This document shows, piece by piece, positions 1 to 5,062 of a stretch of 5,071 bases of DNA. The DNA is taken from assembly GCA_944333375.1 (NCBI GenBank), contig CALVKX010000155.1, positions 1 through 5,071 of the forward strand, in the 5' to 3' direction. The position numbers and the translations under genes were made by a program. Each line of letters starts with the position of its first letter. Positions within the stretch are counted from its first letter, which is position 1. The notes beneath the pieces were generated by a model. It saw nothing but the letters and a program-made list of their open reading frames with translations. It was not told the DNA's origin and did not search any database. Origin of the DNA: an uncultured Eubacteriales bacterium. GTDB taxonomy: Bacteria; Bacillota_A; Clostridia; Christensenellales; Aristaeellaceae.

Positions 1-557
1 CGCAGGGTGACGACGGTGCGCTCGCGCTGGGGGAGGTGGGGCAGGGCTTTGCGCACGCAGTCCAAGGTCACGCGGCGGCGAACCTCATCCTCCACCATGT
101 CCGGGGGCGTGCCCAGCAGGTCGGCAAAGGAGACGGTGTTACCGTCGCGGTCGGTCCCCAGAGGCTCATCCAGGCTGACGTCGGCCTGCTGCTTGCGGCT
201 CTGGCGCAGGCTCATGAGAATCTCGTTTTCGATGCATCGCGCCGCGTAGGTCGAAAGCGAGGTGCCCGTGCGCATATCGTAGCTGCGCACGGCTTTTATC
301 AGCCCGACGGAGCCGATGGAGATCAGGTCGTCGAAGGTGCATCCGGGCACCTTATACTTTCGTGCGATGTGCACGATCAGGCGCATGTTGTGCTCCACCA
401 GCATCTGGCGGGCCGTCTCGTCGCCCTCGCGCATGCGAAGGAGCGCCTCTCGCTCCTCCTGGGGGCTGAGCGGCTTTAGAAAGCTTTGACGCCCCGAGAG
501 ATACCCCAGCAGAAACAGGCAGTCCTTGATAATCCAAAACAAAAAGGCTGATATCAA
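1..557 (-). CDS. sigK: RNA polymerase sporulation sigma factor, pro-SigK type (3' end outside window)
   Basis: Late mother-cell sigma factor of sporulation, which directs core RNA polymerase to spore coat and cortex genes. Codons 1-185 are visible and the C-terminal region 4 lies beyond position 1. Region 2 spans about residues 48-118 and contains EHNMRLIVHIARKY, DDLISIGSVGLIKAV and TYAARCIENEILMSLR, which recognise core polymerase and the -10 element. The linker VSLDEPLGTDRDGN and the SFADLL that follows are also typical of SigE/SigK proteins. The hydrophobic head followed by SGRQSFLKPLSPQEE resembles the SigK pro-sequence junction more than SigE, and no spoIIGA-like gene lies upstream, so SigK is preferred over SigE. 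In SigK the head is removed by the SpoIVFB intramembrane protease. The start is TTG at 557, nine bases after AGGAGG. An in-frame ATG at 605 has no Shine-Dalgarno site, and the ATG at 564 is out of frame. The visible part is not interrupted by a skin-like element. Confidence 0.9.
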   Translation of the reverse strand, partial: MISAFLFWIIKDCLFLLGYLSGRQSFLKPLSPQEEREALLRMREGDETARQMLVEHNMRLIVHIARKYKVPGCTFDDLISIGSVGLIKAVRSYDMRTGTSLSTYAARCIENEILMSLRQSRKQQADVSLDEPLGTDRDGNTVSFADLLGTPPDMVEDEVRRRVTLDCVRKALPHLPQRERTVVTL

Positions 558-564
558 AACGCAT

Positions 565-572
565 CCCCTCCT
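565..572 (-). promoter_or_regulatory. Ribosome binding site that fixes the TTG start of sigK
   Basis: On the minus strand this reads AGGAGGGG, a strong Shine-Dalgarno site. It sits seven to nine bases before the TTG at 557, which is in frame with the conserved sigma-factor sequence. The only nearby ATG (564-562) touches the site directly and opens a different frame, so the TTG is the likely initiation codon. Confidence 0.75.
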
Positions 573-575
573 GTG

Positions 576-600
576 GGAGCGTATGCTCCGGGAGTGGATG
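576..600 (-). promoter_or_regulatory. Possible SigE-type -10 element for sigK, inside an inverted repeat
   Basis: On the minus strand CATACGCT (585-578) resembles the SigE -10 consensus CATACAnT. GCATGCG lies about 15 bases upstream and matches only the first half of a SigE -35 (KmATATT). The -10 lies within a GGAGC-ATAC-GCTCC inverted repeat (576-589). In Bacillus, sigK is first transcribed by SigE, which makes the reading plausible. Transcription would start almost on top of the ribosome binding site, giving a very short leader. This is a weak call. Confidence 0.25.
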
Positions 601-618
601 CGCATGCGAAAAGGTCGG

Positions 619-636
619 CACAGGCGCTTTCCTGTG
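619..636. repeat. Inverted repeat in the sigK upstream region
   Basis: CACAGG at 619-624 and CCTGTG at 631-636 are perfectly complementary around a six-base loop. Flanking GGT (613-615) and ACC (637-639) could extend the stem past a three-base bulge. No T-run follows on either strand, so it is not a convincing terminator. It could be an operator or a leader hairpin if sigK transcription starts further upstream. Its role is unknown. Confidence 0.45.
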
Positions 637-789
637 ACCGCCTTGGCCGTTGCGGCGGGAACAAAAAATTTTTCTTTTTGAGAACCGGGGACGGCTTTTT
701 TTCATCGTAATATATGCAACCGATTAAAACGTTTCCGGGAGGCATCCGATGGAGATGCTGCGAATGAATGTGACACGGAGGAAGCGAAA

Positions 790-1938
790 ATGAAAAAAAG
801 AATTGCCGGATTCCTTGCGCTGATGGTCGTATTGTCCGTCTGCGCCTCCTCCCTGGCCGAGGGGGACACCTTCACGCTCCCGGAGCTGAGGGCTCAGGCG
901 CCCGAACGCCTGCAGATGACGGTTTCTACCGCCACGGGCACCGTTACAGTGGACGCGCCCGTCATCTTGCCTAAAGCGGAGGCGCTGCCCGTGCTGCTGT
1001 GCCGCAGCCAGCGGTTCCGCTTTGAAGACGACGACCAGTACCACGTCCTGTATGCCGAAAAAGCGTCCGAGAAGCATCTGATCTATGGCCGGACGGACGC
1101 AACCGGCCGCTATGTTCTGCCCATGGGCGAGACGCCGCCGGAGAATGACTTCACGCTGGAGAAGGCGCTCGATTTGATCCTGCGGTTAAACGCAGAGGCA
1201 GGCGGGGATAGCGGCGTGGACCTGCGCCTGAATCGCGTGGCCGCCATGAGCGGCCTGTGCAAAATGAAGTCCGTCAAGACGACGGATGAATCCACGGGCG
1301 TGAGCGTTCGCGCGATGGCCGCCGATCCCGCGCAGCCCGTAAAGGGCAAGGAAAAAGGCATCTGGCTCATCGAGCTGGCGCAGTATCTGCGCGGCGTGCG
1401 GGTGATTGACGACAGCGGGCACCGCTACCGTGCAGACGGGTATTTCAGCCCCTGGGTGACCAAGAATGAAAGCCGCGTGATGGACGAAAACAATTACCAT
1501 GTGCTCGTGGGCTATCTGCGGGAGGTGGGGACGCTCGCGGACGATTCGCCCCTGGCGGGCTGGGACGCGGTGGAAAACAGCATCCGCACGCTGATTGCGC
1601 AGGGCAGGCTCAAAAGCGTCTATCAGGTGGAACTGGTATATCTGGTCAAGACATTCCAGGAGGATAACGACGCCATCCAGCGCGGCAAATGGACAAAGGA
1701 TGTTTTCAGCTGCGACTATGCGCTGGTCCCTGTCTGGGAAATCAAGGGCTGGAACCTTTACGAGGCGAACGAGGGGTACTTTGCCACCGGCACGTCGCCC
1801 GACCGGGAGGCGATCCTGATGAACAGCCTGGGTAAGCCCTTTCAGACGGAGGACTATGTTCTGCGCCTCAACGCGGATACCGCTGCGCCCTTTGAACCTG
1901 CGGACAAGCTGTATTATGGGGAGCTTCCCGCGGCCTGA
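790..1938 (+). CDS. Secreted protein of unknown function (signal peptide, 382 aa)
   Basis: I do not recognise this protein with certainty. Residues 1-23 form a Sec signal peptide: MKKR, a hydrophobic core, then SLA before E24, with likely cleavage after A23. Cys18 sits in LSVC, which is not a proper lipobox, so release or wall association is more likely than lipid anchoring. The mature part (about 359 aa) has no further membrane segment and is rich in short beta-like stretches and charged turns. A stretch near residues 260-320 (AGWDAVENSIRTLIAQGRLK, followed by a VELVYLVK strand and, later, YALVPVWEIKGW) has the look of a repeated alpha/beta module seen in uncharacterised secreted clostridial proteins; this is an impression, not an assignment. 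The start ATG follows GGAGGA (777-782) by seven bases. The acyltransferase gene begins 64 bp after the stop with no terminator between, so the two are probably one transcript. Confidence 0.85.
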   Translation: MKKRIAGFLALMVVLSVCASSLAEGDTFTLPELRAQAPERLQMTVSTATGTVTVDAPVILPKAEALPVLLCRSQRFRFEDDDQYHVLYAEKASEKHLIYGRTDATGRYVLPMGETPPENDFTLEKALDLILRLNAEAGGDSGVDLRLNRVAAMSGLCKMKSVKTTDESTGVSVRAMAADPAQPVKGKEKGIWLIELAQYLRGVRVIDDSGHRYRADGYFSPWVTKNESRVMDENNYHVLVGYLREVGTLADDSPLAGWDAVENSIRTLIAQGRLKSVYQVELVYLVKTFQEDNDAIQRGKWTKDVFSCDYALVPVWEIKGWNLYEANEGYFATGTSPDREAILMNSLGKPFQTEDYVLRLNADTAAPFEPADKLYYGELPAA

Positions 1939-2002
1939 CCGTGCGTTTGCGGGACGCGGGCCAGGACGAACGCATCAGAAGAGGCGAAGGGAGGGAAGGC
2001 GC

Positions 2003-2563
2003 ATGATCTGTTCCAGAGAAAGCCTGAAGGAATATTTGGAGCAGGACCGGCTGGCTTTGAACATCGAAAGAAAAAAGCCCCGTGTCATCGGGGACGAGAT
2101 TTGGAAGTTTCAAATCGCCCTGAGAAAATATGAATACTATCTGAATGTTCCCGGGGGCGTCATGCACAAATTCAGAATGGTCCTGGCGTATATGCGCTAC
2201 CATCGCCTGGCCGTCGTCCTTGGTCTGACCATTCCTCCCAATGTGTTTGACGGCGGCCTTTCCATCGCGCATGCCGGCTCGATCGTCATCAATAACAAGG
2301 CCAAGGTCGGGCAAAACTGCCGCATCCATCCGGGGGTCACCATCGGCGCGACAAATGGCATCAACAAGGCGGCGAGCATCGGGAAAAACTGCTATCTGGG
2401 TTCCGGGGCCAAGATCATCGGAAATATACAGATCGCCGATGGCGTGGCGATCGGAGCAAACGCCGTCGTGGTAAAATCGATTTTGGAAAGCGATACGACC
2501 TGGGCGGGCGTCCCGGCCCGAAAGGTGAGCGACCGCGCTTCCGCGATCAACATGCGGAATTGA
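2003..2563 (+). CDS. Serine-acetyltransferase-like hexapeptide-repeat acyltransferase
   Basis: Predicted cytoplasmic, probably trimeric acyltransferase using acetyl-CoA or a related donor. It is 186 aa. Residues 1-80 form a helical N-terminal part (SLKEYLEQDRLALN, then DEIWKFQIALRKYEYYLN). Residues 81-165 form a left-handed beta-helix of hexapeptide repeats, with GLSIAHAGSIVIN, KVGQNCRIHPGVTIG, ASIGKNCYLGSGAKIIG and VAIGANAVVVKSI. His90 in AHAG corresponds to the catalytic His of CysE, and AGVPARKV at 168-175 is the usual C-terminal acetyl-CoA-side motif. Shorter than enteric CysE (about 270 aa), it resembles serine acetyltransferases often found in polysaccharide gene clusters, so the true acceptor may be serine, a sugar or another surface precursor. 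The ATG follows AAGGGAGGG (1987-1995) by seven bases; an ATG at 1856, upstream in the same frame, falls inside the preceding gene and is unlikely. It is followed by a likely terminator at 2646-2676. Confidence 0.85.
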   Translation: MICSRESLKEYLEQDRLALNIERKKPRVIGDEIWKFQIALRKYEYYLNVPGGVMHKFRMVLAYMRYHRLAVVLGLTIPPNVFDGGLSIAHAGSIVINNKAKVGQNCRIHPGVTIGATNGINKAASIGKNCYLGSGAKIIGNIQIADGVAIGANAVVVKSILESDTTWAGVPARKVSDRASAINMRN

Positions 2564-2583
2564 TCGCGCAGCTGCCCGGGATG

Positions 2584-2614
2584 GCCCTGAGCGGCGCCGG
2601 CGCACGCTGAGGGC
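2584..2614. repeat. Long imperfect hairpin after the acyltransferase gene
   Basis: GCCCT-G-AGCG (2584-2593) pairs with CGCT-G-AGGGC (2605-2614), with one G-G mismatch. The centre is the palindrome GCGCCGGCGC (2594-2603). The stem is very GC-rich but is not followed by a T-run, so it is not a classic terminator. It may protect the 3' end of the upstream message or be a Rho-related or attenuating structure. The next 33 bases carry two smaller hairpins: CAGGA/TCCTG at 2620-2633 and CGTG/CACG at 2634-2647. Confidence 0.55.
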
Positions 2615-2645
2615 AGGCCCAGGACAAATCCTGCGTGGAAAAGCA

Positions 2646-2676
2646 CGGCGCAGGCATCCTCCGCCGACCGTTTTTT
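2646..2676 (+). terminator. Likely intrinsic terminator of the 790-2563 transcription unit
   Basis: CGGCG (2646-2650) pairs with CGCCG (2662-2666). Past a C-C mismatch the stem continues as AGG/CCT around a CAT loop. Four bases (ACCG) then lead to six T at 2671-2676. The gap before the T-run is a little long for an ideal terminator. It lies just upstream of the SigK-type promoter and would separate the two transcription units. Confidence 0.6.
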
Positions 2677-2691
2677 CTGGGGACGAAGCGG

Positions 2692-2720
2692 AACGCGAAG
2701 ATTTCCCGACACATACAATA
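2692..2720 (+). promoter_or_regulatory. SigK-type promoter for the collagen-like gene
   Basis: The -10 CATACAATA (2712-2720) matches the SigK consensus CATAnnnTA exactly. The -35 AACG (2692-2695) matches mACm in three of four positions, and the spacing is exactly the expected 16 bases. The -10 also fits SigE (CATACAnT), but no SigE -35 is seen 14-15 bases upstream, so SigK is favoured. Transcription should start around 2725-2728, leaving a leader of about 25 bases that includes GGGGGGA (2740-2746) as the ribosome binding site. Confidence 0.7.
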
Positions 2721-2751
2721 AGCAGGAAACGCCGCGAATGGGGGGATCTTC

Positions 2752-3801
2752 ATGAATTGTCCTTGCAGCAAGAGATGCGTCGCCAACTGCTGCATACCCT
2801 GTCAGCAACCCTGCCCGGTTGTCGGACCTACCGGTCCCACGGGTGCGACAGGTCTGCCCGGCCCTGCGGGTCCGACAGGGGCGACCGGGGCTGCGGGCCC
2901 GACAGGTCCCACCGGTCCGGCGGGCGAGGCTGGGCTTCCCGGCCCCACGGGGCCTACGGGCGAGGCCGGCATACCCGGTCCTACGGGTCCGGCAGGCGAG
3001 GCCGGGCTTCCCGGCCCCACAGGTCCCACAGGGGTCACGGGAGCGACGGGCGCCACCGGCCCGACGGGGCCAACGGGCGCGACCGGGGGCAGCGGCCCCA
3101 ATCCCTATGATTTATATGTCCAGGCGGAGGCAGCGCCGGACGGAGACGGCAGCAGGGCCGCGCCTTTTCAGACCATCCGGGAGGCGCTGGCGGTGGCTCC
3201 GCCAGACAGCGTCATCCATGTTCTGCGTGGAACGTATCCTGTCACGCAGCAGATGGCAATCAGCAAGCCCGGACTGACCCTTCGGGGCCAGGCCGGGGCT
3301 GTGATCCTGCTTGAGGCCCCGGTGGTGCCGTTTTTATGCAGCGGCGGCGACGATACGCTCGACGGGCTCACCATGACCAGCGACAATCCCTATCCCGTCG
3401 AATTCATCCAGCTTGGCGGGGACGGAAACCAGGTGTTGAACTGCCAGATCTACGGTCCCGATCAGTCGGGCGATTCTTCGACCTGGGTGGTCAATCGGGG
3501 CTTTGTGGCGCAGGGAAACGCGACCAATTTGCTGGTCCGGGACAATGTGTTTCACACGCTGCGCCAGCCCGCTTACCTGAATCCCGGATCTTCCGGAACG
3601 ATCATGAACAATGTCGTATACAATACCCGCGGCTATGTGGTGGATCGGGCGACGTTCCTGTTCTCCGGCAATTCCTGGGGTCTTCCGGCAAACGCCGTGG
3701 ATATCGCCCTGCTCGCGGGCACGGCCTCGGGGGCGCCCTACGATCCGCTTTCCGCGCTGGAAAGCAGCAACAGCGACGCCACCGTCAGCGATCAGCGGTA
3801 A
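2752..3801 (+). CDS. Collagen-like spore surface protein with Cys-rich head and beta-helix tail
   Basis: Predicted structural protein of the spore surface, 349 aa. Residues 1-24 are a Cys-rich head without a signal peptide, with seven Cys (3, 5, 9, 13, 14, 17, 21). Residues 25-117 are about 31 uninterrupted Gly-X-Y triplets, mainly GPT, GAT, GPA, GLP and GEA, expected to form a collagen triple helix. Residues 121 to about 325 look like a right-handed parallel beta-helix of the DUF1565/pectate-lyase-like kind, opening [20 protein letters not shown] and [21 protein letters not shown]. Repeating rungs follow, such as [43 protein letters not shown] and FLFSGNSW. The tail, residues 326-349, is hydrophilic. 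The collagen stalk resembles BclA, but BclA ends in a TNF-like domain and uses a different N-terminal leader. No pectate-lyase catalytic site is evident, so binding or scaffolding is more likely than catalysis. A SigK-type promoter at 2692-2720 supports late mother-cell expression. The Thr-rich triplets could be glycosylated. Confidence 0.9.
   Translation: MNCPCSKRCVANCCIPCQQPCPVVGPTGPTGATGLPGPAGPTGATGAAGPTGPTGPAGEAGLPGPTGPTGEAGIPGPTGPAGEAGLPGPTGPTGVTGATGATGPTGPTGATGGSGPNPYDLYVQAEAAPDGDGSRAAPFQTIREALAVAPPDSVIHVLRGTYPVTQQMAISKPGLTLRGQAGAVILLEAPVVPFLCSGGDDTLDGLTMTSDNPYPVEFIQLGGDGNQVLNCQIYGPDQSGDSSTWVVNRGFVAQGNATNLLVRDNVFHTLRQPAYLNPGSSGTIMNNVVYNTRGYVVDRATFLFSGNSWGLPANAVDIALLAGTASGAPYDPLSALESSNSDATVSDQR
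2923..3030 (+). repeat. Three tandem 36-bp (12-aa) units in the collagen region
   Basis: The units start at 2923, 2959 and 2995 and encode [24 protein letters not shown] and [12 protein letters not shown]. Units 1 and 3 share 31 of 36 bases, the differences being third-position changes that leave the protein the same. The array lies in frame, so gain or loss of units would change stalk length without disrupting the reading frame. Confidence 0.8.
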
Positions 3802-3851
3802 AACGGCGAAAAAAATGAAAAAGAGCGCGATGCCCGGGTTTTCCTCCTGTC

Positions 3852-3901
3852 CGGATTGTGTTTTCTTTCGGTTCTCTATATAATAGAAGCACCACGATCC
3901 G
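3852..3901. repeat. Inverted repeat flanking the regulator promoter
   Basis: CGGATTGTG (3852-3860) and CACGATCCG (3893-3901) are inverted copies with one mismatch. The left arm covers the -35 element and the right arm lies just past the predicted start of transcription. The centres are 41 bp apart, close to four helical turns. It could be a pair of operator half-sites for autoregulation, or chance. Confidence 0.35.
3856..3884 (+). promoter_or_regulatory. SigA-type promoter for the Crp/Fnr regulator gene
   Basis: A perfect -10 TATAAT (3879-3884) stands 17 bases after TTGTGT (3856-3861), which matches the first half of TTGACA. Transcription should start near 3891, giving a leader of about 30 bases. 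This placement rules out the ATG at 3856 as a translation start. Confidence 0.8.
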
Positions 3902-3921
3902 ACGGAGCAAGGAGGCCTCGC

Positions 3922-4584
3922 GTGGAGCTCTCAACCTTTTTCCCCGTATGGGGACGGCTTTTGCCCAGGCAGCAGGCGGCCCTGTCAAACGCGGCCTTTC
4001 GCCGCAGCGTCCGCAGGGGCGAGGTGATTCATAACGCGCAGGCGGACTGCACCGGGCTTTTGCTGGTCCAAAGCGGCCAGCTCAGGGCCTTTATGCTGTC
4101 CGAGGACGGGCGGGAAATCACCCTGTATCGGCTTTTTGAGCGCGACCTGTGCCTGTTTTCCGCTTCCTGCATGGTGCGCTCCATCCAGTTTGATATCACC
4201 ATTCAGGCCCAGAAGGACACCGAGCTGTGGGTGATTCCCGCCGAAACCTACAAGCAGGTCATGGAGGAATCCGCGCCGCTGTCCAACTTCACCGGCGAGG
4301 TCATGGCGGCGAGGCTTTCGGATGTGATGTGGCTCATCGAGCAGATCCTGTGGAAGAGCTTTGACAAACGGCTGGCCGCCTTCCTGCTGGAGGAGGCGGC
4401 CATCGAGGGCACCCATACGCTCAGAATCACCCATGAGCTCATCGGCAACCACATGGGCAACCCGCGGGAAGTTGTCACGCGCATGCTCAGGTACTTCCAA
4501 GGCGAGGGCATGGTCAGGCTGTCCCGCGGCACGGTGGAAATTGCGGACGAAAGCGCCCTGAGGCGCCTGGCGGAGGAGGCATAA
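3922..4584 (+). CDS. Crp/Fnr-family transcriptional regulator
   Basis: DNA-binding regulator, 220 aa from a GTG start. The start is chosen because AAGGAGG (3909-3915) lies six bases upstream and the promoter at 3856-3884 excludes the longer frame. Residues 10-115 are a cyclic-nucleotide-binding-like beta-barrel (GLLLVQSGQLRAFMLSEDGREITLYRLF). A long dimerisation helix follows at about 121-145, then a Crp-type winged helix-turn-helix at about 148-208 with recognition helix NPREVVTRMLRYF and wing MVRLSRGTVEI. The cAMP pocket signature is not apparent, and there is no FNR-type N-terminal cysteine cluster. Three Cys (43, 77, 83) lie in the sensor domain, two as CLFSASC. They could sense redox state or bind a ligand, but this is inference. 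It is transcribed from its own SigA-type promoter and ends in a strong terminator. The convergent rhodanese lipoprotein is its neighbour and a possible target. Confidence 0.92.
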   Translation: MELSTFFPVWGRLLPRQQAALSNAAFRRSVRRGEVIHNAQADCTGLLLVQSGQLRAFMLSEDGREITLYRLFERDLCLFSASCMVRSIQFDITIQAQKDTELWVIPAETYKQVMEESAPLSNFTGEVMAARLSDVMWLIEQILWKSFDKRLAAFLLEEAAIEGTHTLRITHELIGNHMGNPREVVTRMLRYFQGEGMVRLSRGTVEIADESALRRLAEEA

Positions 4585-4625
4585 CATCGGGGAGAATCCC
4601 AAATACGGCCTGCCCGTCGTACGGC

Positions 4626-4663
4626 AAAACGCTCTGTAATGCGCTCGCCACAGGGCGTTTTTT
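4626..4663 (+). terminator. Intrinsic terminator between convergent genes
   Basis: AAAACGCTCTGT (4626-4637) pairs with ACAGGGCGTTTT (4650-4661) as a 12-bp stem with one G-U pair and a 12-base loop, and the T-run continues to 4663. It ends the regulator transcript. On the minus strand the run of T is only four, so it may also work weakly for the rhodanese gene. Two smaller hairpins lie upstream: GGGA/TCCC at 4590-4600 and CCGT/ACGG at 4614-4624. Confidence 0.88.
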
Positions 4664-4675
4664 AGCATGCGAAAC

Positions 4676-5062
4676 CTATTCGACGACGATCTCGCCGGGC
4701 CAGCTGTTGATGCCGCCAAATTCAACGATGTTGGTGTAGCCCAGCCGAACCAGCTTGTCCGCCGCCTGCTTGGAGCGGTTTCCGCTGCGGCAGTAGACCA
4801 GGATGAGCTGGTTCTTATCGGGAAGCTGAGCAATCTCCTCCGTGCCGATGTCCTCGTTGGGGAGCAGCATTGCGCCTGGAATATGCCCGGAGGCAAATTC
4901 CTGTGCAGTGCGAACATCTAAAATGATGTAACCGTCCTCATCCGCCATCATGTCTACCGCCTCCTGCATGGAGACGCGGCGGTAAGCGGCTGCCCCGGGC
5001 GACGCGCAGCCCGTCACAAAAAGGCTCAGAAGCAGAAACAACGCAATGGCGTTCTTTTTCAT
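4676..5062 (-). CDS. Rhodanese-domain lipoprotein
   Basis: Predicted membrane-anchored sulfurtransferase-like protein on the outer face of the cytoplasmic membrane, 128 aa. Residues 1-18 form a signal peptide ending in the lipobox VTGC, with lipid attachment at Cys19. Residues about 29-128 are one rhodanese domain, with LDVRTAQEF, SGHIPGA, the active-site loop CRSGNRS with catalytic Cys91, and the closing GGINSWPGEIV. Proteins of this type carry sulfane sulfur on the Cys as a persulfide; the donor and acceptor here are unknown. The start at 5062 (MKKN) is preferred over 5068 (MHMKKN) because the GGG that ends the visible upstream sequence abuts the first ATG but is six bases from the second. 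The full ribosome binding site lies beyond the window. It converges on the Crp/Fnr regulator gene. Confidence 0.92.
   Translation of the reverse strand: MKKNAIALFLLLSLFVTGCASPGAAAYRRVSMQEAVDMMADEDGYIILDVRTAQEFASGHIPGAMLLPNEDIGTEEIAQLPDKNQLILVYCRSGNRSKQAADKLVRLGYTNIVEFGGINSWPGEIVVE

Larger units (their letters stand above)
558..789. other. Divergent intergenic region between sigK and the secreted-protein gene
   Basis: No credible gene lies in these 232 bases. They hold three inverted repeats: GGAGC/GCTCC at 576-589, CACAGG/CCTGTG at 619-636 (loop CGCTTT), and CCGCC/GGCGG at 638-658. An AT-rich tract follows at 661-679 and a run of seven T at 696-702. TAATAT at 708-713 could be a -10 for the rightward gene, but no acceptable -35 stands 17 bases upstream. 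The same bases read CATATATTA on the minus strand, a SigK/SigE-like -10 that also lacks a matching -35. The rightward promoter is therefore undetermined. Confidence 0.6.

Noticed and set aside
685..702. Terminator-like CCG-GGGA-CGG followed by seven T, plus strand
   Set aside because: The stem is only three base pairs, and no rightward gene lies upstream that would need terminating here.
708..716. CATATATTA on the minus strand as a SigK/SigE promoter for sigK
   Set aside because: The -10 fits, but the nearest AC lies 13 rather than 16 bases upstream and no SigE -35 is present. The same bases on the plus strand (TAATAT) also lack a -35.
554..745. Small minus-strand open frame upstream of sigK
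   Set aside because: No ribosome binding site and no recognisable protein. It overlaps the sigK ribosome binding site and start in a different frame.
790..861. Lipoprotein signal in the 382-aa secreted protein
   Set aside because: Cys18 is preceded by Val, which does not fit the lipobox rule of a small residue at -1. The Ser-Leu-Ala site at 21-23 fits ordinary signal peptidase better.
1868..2605. Minus-strand open frame of 245 codons opposite the acyltransferase
   Set aside because: The plus strand here has clear hexapeptide-repeat homology and a good ribosome binding site. The antisense frame has neither and is a shadow of GC-rich coding DNA.
2802..3101. Open minus-strand frame of Pro/Val/Gly-rich triplets opposite the collagen region
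   Set aside because: It is a mirror of the Gly-X-Y codons; GC-rich triplet repeats stay open on both strands. It has no ribosome binding site and no independent homology.
3802..3855. Terminator for the collagen-like gene
   Set aside because: Only short CCGG pairings around CCCGGG are seen and no T-run follows a usable stem, so no terminator could be supported.
3985..4917. Long minus-strand open frame of 310 codons
   Set aside because: It runs opposite the regulator gene and overlaps the rhodanese gene in another frame. Its composition is low-information and it crosses the strong terminator at 4626-4663.
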